Assembly: GCA_946480475.1 (NCBI GenBank)
Contig: CAMLJM010000042.1
Location: forward strand, 1-16,464
Source: an uncultured Alphaproteobacteria bacterium
GTDB lineage: Bacteria > Pseudomonadota > Alphaproteobacteria > Micavibrionales > Micavibrionaceae
Length of the DNA: 16,464 nt
Direction of reading: 5' to 3'
Part shown: positions 1 through 7,491 of the stretch, one piece after another
Layout: every line of letters begins with the position of its first letter
Position numbering within the stretch: the stretch's first letter is position 1
Program-made: the position numbers and the translations under genes
Notes under the pieces: generated by a model
The model's database searches: none
What the model was told of the DNA's origin: nothing
What the model saw: only the letters and a program-made list of their open reading frames with translations

Positions 1-1865
1 TTGGCGCTCACCAGCCTCAGCAGCGTACCGTGGCGGGCATCAGCACCGAAGGCCGCGCCTGTGGTTATGGCTCTTGTCAGCAAGGCCGGTTCATTGGTTG
101 CCAGTAATCCCATGCCGGTAAACCACTCAGAGAGCTTGCGGGCTGTTTCCACGGAATCTTTACCCATCCGGGCAACATCTTCTGGCAACAGGAAATCAGC
201 CTCTGTTTCCGGGTCAATGGTGGGGTCTGCCTTCATCATCGTTTGCCAGTCGGCTTCATCAATGCCGTAAGCCTCGGCAGCGTTGCGAAGGTCGGGATCG
301 ATCTCCCCCCATCCTTTGCCTGTGTGTCGCATTTCGGCCAATAGCCCTGAAAGCTCCATGGCCGGGGCGGCTTTCATGGCATCAGTCATGGCAGCAAGGC
401 CGCTGGCTCGGTGGGTGAAGTTGGCAAGCCATGAAGTCCATCCGCCTCTGTCGATGTCCTCCACAAACTTAGCACCTGACAGGCCCATGCCGTTGGCGGC
501 ACTGGCGGTAAAGAAATGCCTGCGGGCAATCCGTCTGTCTGCATCGCTGGCGGGATTCAGCAGGGATGCATAACGCTTCAGGACGCCGGTGGCTTCCAGC
601 CCGTTCATCCTCGCCGCAAGGGCACCATAGAACGTATCGGAGAGAGCTGAAACTGGGGCTGTGCCGAGATAGGCAGAGCGCTTCAGATTGATCCAGCCCA
701 TCGTTACCTTGTACCACAGCGGCAATTCTCCGGCATAGGATGTGCGGCCTGACAGAACATCGTACATTCCTTTGACAACATTCACGCCCGCGGGCATAAC
801 ACCACGCGCCTGCATCTCAAGAGATAAGTTACGCATGATCGCTCCGGGCTTTGGCCCGAACGTGTGCATGATCGCAATATCCCGTGTCATGGTCGATATA
901 TGGTGCATGGTGGCATCGAACAGGCCAGCATCTCCCACACCAAAGCGGCGATTATATTCCAGAAAGGCATCGGCATTCTTGAAATGAAAGAATCGTGACG
1001 ATGTACGGCGCATGGCAACATCGCCGGGTAATGCCATTTTCTGGCCTCCCTCATCGGCACGGGCGGCAACATCATCAAGGCCGTTTGTGCGTATGCCCTC
1101 ATAAGACTCCTTCATCGCCAGTTCAAGGCGGCGGTCTGTCATAGGCAGGCCCGTATCAAGATCAATAATTTTTTCCCGGTCAAGAAGCGGGGTCATAAAA
1201 TCCCGCCATTCCTCATAAGTTGCCCTGCCCACAAGCTCCGGCGTGTGAATTTGAGGAAACCAGTTATCAACCCGGCCAATGATACCGCCTGCATCCTCGA
1301 ACATTTTATGCAGATCATCAAACACCCTACGCATGGCCTTGCCATAGACGTTAGCTGTATTCTTGCCAGTTGATTGCCCGGAGGCTTCACGGACAACATC
1401 AATGAAACCGGCTGTGTTCTGGCTCAAGCCCGCATGTTTTGATCTAAAATCCTCCACCAGATCGGAAATCCCTGCATGGGCCATGCGCTCAAGAGACTGC
1501 TGCCGGACGTAGGTTGATTGCAGCTTTTCCGCAACAGAACGCTGGTAAGTATTTCCAAACAGCCATTTTGTTCCTTTGGCTGCATCATCGGCTTCTTCCT
1601 GTAGAAGATCGGAGCGCGCGGCCAATTCGGTGCGTACCTTTTCTTGCATCAGCACATGGCTAATATCGTTTTCCATTTTTTTCAGGATGACTTTTTCTTT
1701 GACGCCGACAATACGGGCGGCTGCGGTTTGGGCTGCGGCTGCATCTCCCATCGTGACAGCGTACCGCTCGACCAGCTCACTATACTCAGTGGCAAGGCTT
1801 TCCACTTTGTCAGAGCTGATCATTCCGGCATCTGCTTTTGCGCGAAGGCAATCTATGAAGCTCAT
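1..1865 (-). CDS. Large phage virion/ejection-type protein, C-terminal part outside window
   Basis: An open frame starts with ATG at 1865 and stays open for 621 codons to the left edge, so the C-terminus is missing. The start overlaps the stop of the 579-residue gene upstream in an ATGA arrangement, which points to translational coupling. The protein is mostly soluble and helical, with an Ala-rich start and a NWFPQIH motif near residue 207. It follows three proteins that resemble the T7 internal core, so I infer a third large ejection-core or virion-associated protein, perhaps part of what is one gp16-type protein in T7. I see no lysozyme or transglycosylase motif in the visible part. The virion role rests on position and general style; the exact family is not recognised. 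Confidence 0.75.
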   Translation of the reverse strand, partial: MSFIDCLRAKADAGMISSDKVESLATEYSELVERYAVTMGDAAAAQTAAARIVGVKEKVILKKMENDISHVLMQEKVRTELAARSDLLQEEADDAAKGTKWLFGNTYQRSVAEKLQSTYVRQQSLERMAHAGISDLVEDFRSKHAGLSQNTAGFIDVVREASGQSTGKNTANVYGKAMRRVFDDLHKMFEDAGGIIGRVDNWFPQIHTPELVGRATYEEWRDFMTPLLDREKIIDLDTGLPMTDRRLELAMKESYEGIRTNGLDDVAARADEGGQKMALPGDVAMRRTSSRFFHFKNADAFLEYNRRFGVGDAGLFDATMHHISTMTRDIAIMHTFGPKPGAIMRNLSLEMQARGVMPAGVNVVKGMYDVLSGRTSYAGELPLWYKVTMGWINLKRSAYLGTAPVSALSDTFYGALAARMNGLEATGVLKRYASLLNPASDADRRIARRHFFTASAANGMGLSGAKFVEDIDRGGWTSWLANFTHRASGLAAMTDAMKAAPAMELSGLLAEMRHTGKGWGEIDPDLRNAAEAYGIDEADWQTMMKADPTIDPETEADFLLPEDVARMGKDSVETARKLSEWFTGMGLLATNEPALLTRAITTGAAFGADARHGTLLRLVSA

Positions 1866-3601
1866 CCTAGGGCGCATCCTTTCATGGCTTTTATAAATGC
1901 AGCATTTTCCTGTGTCTCATTCAGTATGGCGGCAATTTTCACAGTGCGCCCATCCTCAAGTGTCACATCCATATCGGGATTCTGTTTGGCAAGCCTGTCA
2001 AAGTCAGCCTGCCTTGCAGCGAACAGTTCAGATTGCTTAAGGCCATCAACGATTTCGACGCTTCTATTGAGTGGCGTGACGTTTTCGGCGGCTCTTGTCG
2101 CGGCCTCATAAGCGGCTGGAATTGGCTGGGCTTGTTGCCGCGCGCGAATAGTCGGATCAAAGAACGTGGCCAGATCAGGGGCATCCTTGATTTTCTTTAT
2201 CAGATCGGGCGAGGCTCCCCGTATGACGATGTGCTCTTGCGCTGATTTCTTTTTCTCAGGATGAAAGGATACGGCCTCAGCCATTTCATTTTTATTTTTT
2301 AAAGTCTCTGCGTATGCTTTGGCATCATCAAAAGATTTGAACTGACGCACGGCCCCGCTGTCGTCAATCTCAATCATCACATTGCTATGGGGACGCAGCA
2401 CCGATATTTTCCCGCTATCATCTTTTTCAAGAAGGAAGTCCGTGCGCTTCATGCCCGATTCCTTGGCAGCCTGCCTTATGTAGGCATCAGCAGCAGACCT
2501 GCTATCAAACAGCCCATCCTTGAGAAATAACGTCGGTTCTTCATTCAGCGCGGCACGGGTCAGGCTTTTTTCTGAAAGATAGGATACAGCCTCATGACTG
2601 AAGGGGCGCAGCGTTGTCATGCCCGATGCAGGAGGTGAGAAGTCAGGTGTGCGATAATTTGAAAAGGCATCTGCGGTTCTGGCAGCCATATCCCGGTGCA
2701 CAGCAAGAGAATCCTCGCTTGTGAAACGTACCGGTGCGCCTTCATCTATATGGGCAAGCCGGGACATATATTTTGCGGCATCCCTGACACTTCCCGGCAG
2801 GTTCTCATTTTCAGAAAAGCGCCTCAGTACGTTTTGAGACAGGTTGCCTGTGACCTCTGCTGTTTTTCGGATAGCCGGAACAGCGCCGCGCAGGGCAACG
2901 GTCAGGCCTGCACCACCTGCAAATGCAAGACCCAGATCGCCAGCGGCTTCAGAAAGGCCATACTTATGACCGAGTTCTTTTTGCCAGCTCATAATCTGGG
3001 GAAGGGAAAGGGCTTCGACCCCCATATTAAGAGAGCCTTCAATCAGGGCGGCTTTCAAAATTGACCGGCTGGCACCGGCGCCGAAAGGCAATGTTGCAAT
3101 ATTCAAGGGGTCAGTAAAACCACCAACCAGACTGCCACCGATAACGGCTGCTGTTGTCATGGCTCCTGCCGGGCGGCTGGAAATAACATCTTCAAACTGA
3201 CGTTTTGACAGTCTTGCTCTGTTGCGCGCGGTTTCTTCTATTTCTGCCTGTGTTCTGACATCCCCATACAAGGCCGGATTTTCCTGACGGCCTGTGATGA
3301 TCCATTGATCAAGACGCCGCTGGTGCTCCTGGAGCATCTGAACGCGCCCCTCAGCAGTAGGATTAGGGTATTCCTTCTCAATGCCGGTGATTGAAAACGG
3401 CTCTTGTCCGAAACGATCCCTCAGCAGGTCGTCACGGGCGGCGAATTCTTCATTGTTCAAGCGTAAAGCAGAATCAATGTTGATATTGGTGCGCATGAAA
3501 TCGTAAGCGCTTGAGCTTACCTCACCGAGAGAGGCGGGGACGGGGGCTGCCGTGTACCCTGAAGTTATACCCTCCGGAGAAAAGAGATCGGAAACGCTCA
3601 T
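1862..3601 (-). CDS. Putative internal virion (DNA ejection) protein, 579 aa
   Basis: The ATG at 3601 is preceded by a GAGGG ribosome site and sits 2 bases after the stop of the 677-residue gene. The N-terminal 140 residues are charged and helical. Residues about 145-245 are rich in Gly and Ala and hydrophobic, with GGFTDPLN near 160-167; a G-rich stretch followed by a DP-type motif is common in podovirus internal virion proteins that enter the cell envelope during genome ejection. The C-terminal half is charged and soluble. T7 gp16 is about 1,300 residues; here the equivalent region may be divided between this gene and the next one (1..1865). No catalytic motif was found. The virion role is inferred from gene order plus this hydrophobic middle. 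Confidence 0.75.
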   Translation of the reverse strand: MSVSDLFSPEGITSGYTAAPVPASLGEVSSSAYDFMRTNINIDSALRLNNEEFAARDDLLRDRFGQEPFSITGIEKEYPNPTAEGRVQMLQEHQRRLDQWIITGRQENPALYGDVRTQAEIEETARNRARLSKRQFEDVISSRPAGAMTTAAVIGGSLVGGFTDPLNIATLPFGAGASRSILKAALIEGSLNMGVEALSLPQIMSWQKELGHKYGLSEAAGDLGLAFAGGAGLTVALRGAVPAIRKTAEVTGNLSQNVLRRFSENENLPGSVRDAAKYMSRLAHIDEGAPVRFTSEDSLAVHRDMAARTADAFSNYRTPDFSPPASGMTTLRPFSHEAVSYLSEKSLTRAALNEEPTLFLKDGLFDSRSAADAYIRQAAKESGMKRTDFLLEKDDSGKISVLRPHSNVMIEIDDSGAVRQFKSFDDAKAYAETLKNKNEMAEAVSFHPEKKKSAQEHIVIRGASPDLIKKIKDAPDLATFFDPTIRARQQAQPIPAAYEAATRAAENVTPLNRSVEIVDGLKQSELFAARQADFDRLAKQNPDMDVTLEDGRTVKIAAILNETQENAAFIKAMKGCALG

Positions 3602-3603
3602 AT

Positions 3604-5637
3604 TTATTTTGCCCTCTTGTAGCGCCGGGCATCAATGATAAAGGGGGAGCCGTCAGGATTGGCAACGTATCCAAGACCATCAATAATAATGGCGTAGTGA
3701 CCATTTCCGGCTGTCACAAATCGACCGTACTTCTTTATTTTTTCAGCAGAAAATTTTGTCCCCTCAGGACTCTGCGGCATGGTGCCATTTATAGTGCTGA
3801 TTTGTTCATCAGTAATGCCGTCCAGAATGTCGGAAAGATCATCCTCTGAAACAAAATCGCCTGTATCATCATCACGGTATGAAATGATCTTGCTGCTACC
3901 GGCTCCGAATATGCCGCCACCGACTTCGACAACCGGGCCTATCACATCACGGACTGCCTGCTTCACTCGATCAGGATTTACGTTTTGTCCCGTGTCGCCT
4001 GCCATGAAGGAAAGCTGTTTATAGTATGCAAACAAGGCGTCCTGAATCGGCTCTATCTGCGTGGCATCGGCAATCGCGCTGCCTAATTCGCTGTTGACCT
4101 GCCTGCGTACATCGTCCTTTGAAACTTCAGCTTCGAGGCGCTCACCGGAGAGGATGCGCTCGGTAACTACAGAATTCCCGGCAGACATGGCGATTGCCAA
4201 TGTTGGAGAGGAAGGGGCTATCCGTGATGCTACCTGCTTTATCTCATCACGTTTCATGGTGCTGGCTAGATTTGTCAGGACGGCTGCTGTTGTTTTAGGT
4301 TCACCTTCAGCATGTAATGATTTCAACTGCTCCAGTTCTGGCTTTGTCAAAAGGGGCAGATCAATGCCGTCCATCATACGCACCGCTTCTTTACCGGCGC
4401 GGCGGTTGCTCAACTCCTGAGAAAGGCTGTCAGGGTCAGCAAGGTTGATCGGGCTGGCCGGGGTAACAATTCCGTGGCTGCCGTAGAAGCTCCAAGGATC
4501 ATCCTTGATTATCTTCACTTTGTTGTCATAGACATTCTTGAGGGCGCCATATTTCGGGGCCGCGCTGAGATCACCTTCCTTTTCTATCATATCCTTGAGA
4601 GAATCCATTTCAGCCTTCTGTTTATCCATCGGCCTTAAGGCAAATGTATTGGCATCTTTCTGGATCATGGAAAATTGGCTGAGTTGTTCGCTCTCATCAT
4701 TGAGGCCCACCGCAGAGGCGCGCGCTATCAATCCAGAAAGTTTTTCATCAGGCACAAGCAGCCCCAGTTTTGCAGCCGTGTTTACCTGCTCAATTTCATT
4801 TCGTATCGGCGCACGGTCAGTGGCCAGATTTTTATTCAATATGGATTCTGCCCGGCTCATAATGGAATGCCTTTCCGATACACTGAGATTTAGCTCAGGG
4901 TCTTCGAGGCTGGACAGAATTGATTTTGCGGCATTGATACCTTTTGCCTTGTATGTGTTATCAACCATGCCAATCAAAGATTCTCCGCGCAGGCGGTCAT
5001 GGACGGCATCAAGTTTTATCGCTGCGGTGGTATCTGTCATGAGGCCAAGACCAACCATGGATTTATATACGCCGCTCAGTTCTTCAGCATTCTGGATATA
5101 TTCAGGGGTTTCAACCTTCCCTTGATATGCAAGCGCCGCCATCTCGTTGCTGAGGCCATCCAGTCTTGTGCCAAGTTCCTGTGTTGCCAGTGACCTGTCA
5201 CGGCCACGCTTTTCTGAAAGGATGTTGCTGCGTGTAATCGTTTCTCGTTTTGACAGATAGCCCAGCGTATCATCCTGAATTCTTCCTGGGACATTGCCCA
5301 CAGTTTGGGCACGGTAAAAATCAGACGCCTTTGCGAATCCTTCCGGGTCATGGTTATATTTTTCCCGCAGATCAACATATTTTGCATCAATGTCATTTTG
5401 CAGCTTGGCCATGTATCGGGCATCAGCGGCCACAATCTCTTTGTCAATGTCGTCAGAAACATTGTTGGCGGTGTCAGCTATCTCCTGCCACATCTTGGCT
5501 GTGCCAGTGGATGGCATTTCAAGAATGGGGCGCGTTTGAAGTACCTGTGTGCCTTTGATCGCAGGTAATGGCTCACTCACGCGCTGCCGGGCTACGGGTT
5601 TTTCCTGCGTCAAGTATGAGAAATCATCGGAGGCCAA
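3604..5637 (-). CDS. Putative gp15-like internal virion protein, 677 aa
   Basis: The frame begins with TTG at 5637. An AAGGGG ribosome site lies 8 bases upstream, and the first in-frame ATG would drop about 40 residues, so TTG is the best start. The product is long, charged, helical and without signal peptide or membrane segments. It has coiled-coil-prone stretches in the N-terminal third and a different, beta-type C-terminus (about residues 630-677) rich in Gly, Tyr and Ile. Its length and place after a gp14-like gene match T7 gp15 (about 750 residues), an ejected tube component. Sequence alone does not prove the homology. It lies in one leftward operon with 5652..6420 and 1..3601. Confidence 0.75.
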   Translation of the reverse strand: MASDDFSYLTQEKPVARQRVSEPLPAIKGTQVLQTRPILEMPSTGTAKMWQEIADTANNVSDDIDKEIVAADARYMAKLQNDIDAKYVDLREKYNHDPEGFAKASDFYRAQTVGNVPGRIQDDTLGYLSKRETITRSNILSEKRGRDRSLATQELGTRLDGLSNEMAALAYQGKVETPEYIQNAEELSGVYKSMVGLGLMTDTTAAIKLDAVHDRLRGESLIGMVDNTYKAKGINAAKSILSSLEDPELNLSVSERHSIMSRAESILNKNLATDRAPIRNEIEQVNTAAKLGLLVPDEKLSGLIARASAVGLNDESEQLSQFSMIQKDANTFALRPMDKQKAEMDSLKDMIEKEGDLSAAPKYGALKNVYDNKVKIIKDDPWSFYGSHGIVTPASPINLADPDSLSQELSNRRAGKEAVRMMDGIDLPLLTKPELEQLKSLHAEGEPKTTAAVLTNLASTMKRDEIKQVASRIAPSSPTLAIAMSAGNSVVTERILSGERLEAEVSKDDVRRQVNSELGSAIADATQIEPIQDALFAYYKQLSFMAGDTGQNVNPDRVKQAVRDVIGPVVEVGGGIFGAGSSKIISYRDDDTGDFVSEDDLSDILDGITDEQISTINGTMPQSPEGTKFSAEKIKKYGRFVTAGNGHYAIIIDGLGYVANPDGSPFIIDARRYKRAK

Positions 5638-5651
5638 ATTAATTTCCCCTT

Positions 5652-5873
5652 TTAATGCGCTGGTGAGCAGGCTTCAGCAATTTGCCCTGCACATTGCTGC
5701 AAGGTGCGATAGAAGGCGGCTGCATCAATACTGCTTTCGTCCCTCATGAGCTTGATGGCTGCTGCTCCCAAGGCGTAAGAAATTTCAAGATTGCTGTGCC
5801 CTTCAAGTTCAAGGTTCTCGCAGAAGGAAACAATTTCTGTCGTTATTTCTCGTGTGTGTGATTTGTGCGCCAT
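5652..5873 (-). CDS. Small hypothetical protein in ejection module, 73 aa
   Basis: The ATG at 5873 is chosen over a longer upstream reading because a GGAGG site lies 7 bases before it and it starts 1 base after the stop of the gp14-like gene. The 73-residue product is soluble, mildly acidic and predicted helical, with two Cys residues near the end (QQCAGQIAEAC). I do not recognise a family. The tight position between gp14-like and gp15-like genes suggests a virion assembly helper or a minor component, but that is inference. It ends 14 bases before the TTG start of the next gene, and the bases between hold that gene's ribosome site. Confidence 0.7.
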   Translation of the reverse strand: MAHKSHTREITTEIVSFCENLELEGHSNLEISYALGAAAIKLMRDESSIDAAAFYRTLQQCAGQIAEACSPAH

Positions 5874-5874
5874 G

Positions 5875-6420
5875 CTACCGCCTCCAGTAAATCGTATCGC
5901 CATTTGAAAGGCGCTGTGTTGGTGAAATTCCCGGCTGGTATCTATCAAAGACACCTGCGCTGTTCAGTGACGATGCGGCCCCGGCCATGCCTGTTAGCAG
6001 TGATTTATAGACGCCGATCTGACCGGCGCGCGCGGCGCTCTTGCCCTGTCTGGCGGCAAAGGCTGCCTGGCTGTTATAGGCTCCAGCCCTTGTCAGACGG
6101 TTGACCTTGGCAATCCTTATATCGCTGGCGGCAACATTGCCGACATTCTTGGTGTAATTTTGCGCTCCCGGTGATGTCAGGGACAGACCGCGCGATGCTC
6201 GGACGGCATCAATGGTGGACAGCGTGGAATTCAATTCACGGCGGCGGAGTGTTTCTTCCTGAATGGAGGCAATCTGCTCATCCTGTGCGGCGCCCTCGGC
6301 CTGCCTGCGGGTATAGGCGGATTGATCGATTTCATCCTGTGCCTTCGCGCTGGCAGCTTTTGCACCGGCCACGCCTTGAAGAACACTAAAGCCTGCGGAT
6401 ATTGCTGTTGACAAGCCCAT
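5875..6420 (-). CDS. T7 gp14-like internal virion (ejection core) protein, 181 aa
   Basis: The ATG at 6420 has an AGAGGAAA ribosome site upstream. The N-terminus is short, Gly/Ala-rich and weakly hydrophobic (GFSVLQGVAGAKAA), followed by a long Gln/Ala/Arg-rich helical region. The middle has ASRGLSLTSPGAQ and later a stretch rich in RAGAYNSQAAFAARQ, then a second small hydrophobic patch near residues 143-152. This layout, length (T7 gp14 is 196 residues) and composition are typical of the gp14-type proteins of podoviruses, which leave the virion first and sit in the outer membrane region of the infected cell. It is the first gene of the leftward late operon. The family call is from pattern recognition and is fairly confident. 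Confidence 0.78.
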   Translation of the reverse strand: MGLSTAISAGFSVLQGVAGAKAASAKAQDEIDQSAYTRRQAEGAAQDEQIASIQEETLRRRELNSTLSTIDAVRASRGLSLTSPGAQNYTKNVGNVAASDIRIAKVNRLTRAGAYNSQAAFAARQGKSAARAGQIGVYKSLLTGMAGAASSLNSAGVFDRYQPGISPTQRLSNGDTIYWRR

Positions 6421-6474
6421 TATAGATTTTCCTCTATATGGCTGTCAGTCTGTTTCGCAAGGATCTGGATGAAT

Positions 6475-6517
6475 GCTGTATTCATACTCTAAAAATACAG
6501 CTTATTCCTTTGAATAA
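6475..6517. repeat. Two adjacent inverted repeats before the ejection operon
   Basis: One dyad has perfect 8-bp arms, GCTGTATT at 6475..6482 and AATACAGC at 6494..6501, with an 11-base loop. Directly beside it is a second dyad, TTATTC at 6502..6507 and GAATAA at 6512..6517, with a 4-base centre. Together they sit in the 117-bp gap between the regulatory operon and the gp14-like gene, which read in the same direction. They could be a protein-binding site or could limit readthrough. There is no clear U-run for a standard terminator. Confidence 0.5.
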
Positions 6518-6537
6518 AAACGCACGTTACCCTGTGA

Positions 6538-6783
6538 CTAAAGGCTTTCCAGTGCTTTCATGATCGGATCTTCTGCCGGATATTCCGTCTCTTCATCAAT
6601 CAGGCCCAGTGCCTTATAGACAGCTTTGCCGCTATAAATCGCCTCGGCGCCACGATCAATAGGCATTGGGAATAATCCTTCCTTCTGACGCTTGCGAAGC
6701 GTTGAATAGCATTTCCATCTGGCCAGTTCTAAAACTTCTGACGTGTACATACGTCCGGGGATTTCAAGGTTTCCATGTTTCAT
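6538..6783 (-). CDS. AlpA/excisionase-like winged-helix DNA-binding protein, 81 aa
   Basis: The ATG at 6783 overlaps the stop of the XRE gene in an ATGA arrangement, so the two form an operon. Residues about 13-60 (YTSEVLELARWKCYSTLRKRQ, then FPMPI and a Tyr-x-Gly-Lys-Ala-Val segment) have the layout of AlpA/MerR-like winged-helix proteins: a short helix, a recognition helix with Arg/Lys, an FP.PI turn, and a final helix that reads a y....v..alG pattern. Such proteins act in phages as excisionases or as promoter regulators. An Arg/Lys-rich recognition segment is visible, but the target is unknown. The tail is acidic. It may work together with the XRE protein on the 7035..7183 region. Confidence 0.7.
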   Translation of the reverse strand: MKHGNLEIPGRMYTSEVLELARWKCYSTLRKRQKEGLFPMPIDRGAEAIYSGKAVYKALGLIDEETEYPAEDPIMKALESL

Positions 6784-7034
6784 TTCTTACGACCTTTGCT
6801 TTTATCTATCTCTTTTTCATCAGGCGGGCACACGCAGCCATTGGAAGCGAACCGGACACCGGCTTCTGTAAACGCATTCCGTACAGCATCGATCGTAACA
6901 GATTTTATATTTTCAAAATCGTTCATTTCCATACGCTTTATGGTAGCGACACCAACCCCGGAAGCCTCTGCAAGCTCTGCCTGTGACCAGCCAAGAGCGC
7001 TACGTGCCATTCTCATGTGCACTACTGTTTTCAT
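6780..7034 (-). CDS. XRE-family HTH transcriptional regulator (repressor candidate), 84 aa
   Basis: The ATG at 7034 follows an AAAGGA ribosome site. Residues about 8-35 form a classic Cro/C1 helix-turn-helix: ARSALGWSQAELAEASGVGVATIKRME, with the WSQ-LA-GV-TI-R signature of the fold. The next helix region, TIDAVRNAFTEAGVRF, is the usual end of these short alphaproteobacterial XRE regulators. The C-terminus is Lys-rich and has no peptidase or dimerisation domain, so this is a minimal DNA-binding protein with no visible RecA-dependent cleavage site. The gene faces away from the 87-residue gene across a gap that carries a palindrome and a promoter, so it probably represses that promoter and perhaps its own. 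Confidence 0.85.
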   Translation of the reverse strand: MKTVVHMRMARSALGWSQAELAEASGVGVATIKRMEMNDFENIKSVTIDAVRNAFTEAGVRFASNGCVCPPDEKEIDKSKGRKK

Positions 7035-7047
7035 TTTAATCCTTTTA

Positions 7048-7078
7048 GCATCATTTTATAGTTGACATTGTATGATGC
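7048..7078. promoter_or_regulatory. Wide dyad around a -35 box, possible operator
   Basis: GCATCAT at 7048..7054 and ATGATGC at 7072..7078 are perfect inverted 7-bp arms separated by 17 bases. The TTGACA -35 box at 7062..7067 of the rightward promoter lies between them, and a TATAAAAT -10-like box for leftward transcription (7060..7053) also falls inside. A regulator bound to both arms would control both directions. This is an inference from symmetry only. Confidence 0.45.
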
Positions 7079-7090
7079 CAAAGGTATCAA
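7062..7090 (+). promoter_or_regulatory. Predicted sigma-70-type promoter, rightward
   Basis: A perfect TTGACA (7062..7067) is followed after exactly 17 bases by TATCAA (7085..7090), which matches 4 of 6 positions of the -10 box. Transcription would start near 7097 and read into the 87-residue gene at 7184. The palindrome at 7103..7117 lies just after the start point, so a protein bound there would block it. Confidence 0.6.
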
Positions 7091-7102
7091 AATGGTTAAT
7101 CG

Positions 7103-7117
7103 TTGTCAAATTGACAA
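7103..7117. promoter_or_regulatory. Perfect 15-bp palindrome, operator candidate
   Basis: TTGTCAA and TTGACAA are perfect inverted 7-bp arms around a single A. Size and odd-numbered symmetry suit a dimeric XRE-type repressor. The site lies between the divergent XRE gene (start 7034) and the 87-residue gene (start 7184), about 6-20 bases past the predicted rightward start point. The 84-residue XRE protein is the first candidate to bind it. Confidence 0.6.
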
Positions 7118-7121
7118 GGAA

Positions 7122-7153
7122 AAGCCCCCTGCGGCGGCAACCACAGAGGGCTT
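7122..7153 (+). ncRNA. Stable hairpin in the 5' leader of the 87-aa gene
   Basis: Bases 7122..7134 and 7141..7153 pair over 13 positions with two mismatches around a six-base CGGCAA loop. No U-run follows, so it is not a normal terminator. It ends 15 bases before the AAAGGA ribosome site, so it would be near the 5' end of the transcript from the predicted promoter. It could stabilise the mRNA or be a protein or RNA binding site. Confidence 0.4.
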
Positions 7154-7183
7154 GGTATTAACGTCTAGCAAAGGAAAATTAAC

Positions 7184-7447
7184 ATGAACGCTCATGAAAA
7201 TCAAAGTCATACTGGATCGGCCATCAATGGCTCACCTGTAGGAAGCGGGGGAGAATTAGCTTGGGATTTCTTTGCCAGCGCTGAAACGGACATTCATGAC
7301 TTGATCAATCTAAAAAATATAATCCGTGGGTGGGGCGCAGAAATGAATGCGGAGCAGGAGGGATATTTATTCGAGCGCATCCTTGATCATGTGGACGCAC
7401 TTGATAACGCTCTCAAATCGGCAAAGAGTTCTAAACATCTGGCCTGA
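7184..7447 (+). CDS. Hypothetical protein, first rightward gene of the switch region, 87 aa
   Basis: The ATG at 7184 has an AAAGGA ribosome site about 8 bases upstream. The first 25 residues are polar and Gly/Ser-rich, then residues about 27-85 look helical and acidic (EQEGYLFERILDHVDALDNALKSAK). No signal peptide, membrane segment or known motif is seen. It is preceded by a promoter, a palindrome and a leader hairpin and is closed by its own terminator at 7470..7491, so it is a single-gene unit. By position it is the gene repressed by the divergent XRE protein, possibly an early lytic or lysogeny-control factor. That role is inferred from position only. Confidence 0.7.
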   Translation: MNAHENQSHTGSAINGSPVGSGGELAWDFFASAETDIHDLINLKNIIRGWGAEMNAEQEGYLFERILDHVDALDNALKSAKSSKHLA

Positions 7448-7469
7448 AACAAAGGCAAGAGAAAGGAAC

Positions 7470-7491
7470 AGGGGGAGCAATCCCCCTTTTT
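7470..7491 (+). terminator. Rho-independent terminator
   Basis: AGGGGGA (7470..7476) pairs with TCCCCCT (7481..7487) around a GCAA tetraloop, followed by a run of T to 7491. It ends the 87-residue gene just before the convergent stop codon of the gene at 7492..7830. Confidence 0.85.

Noticed and set aside
1576..2245. Several plus-strand frames of 70-155 codons opposite the virion genes
   Set aside because: They lie opposite strong coding frames, have no ribosome sites and show Ser/Cys/Arg-rich composition typical of antisense reading.
4538..5125. 195-residue plus-strand frame
   Set aside because: Antisense shadow of the 677-residue virion gene; Ser/Arg/Phe-rich and without a ribosome site.
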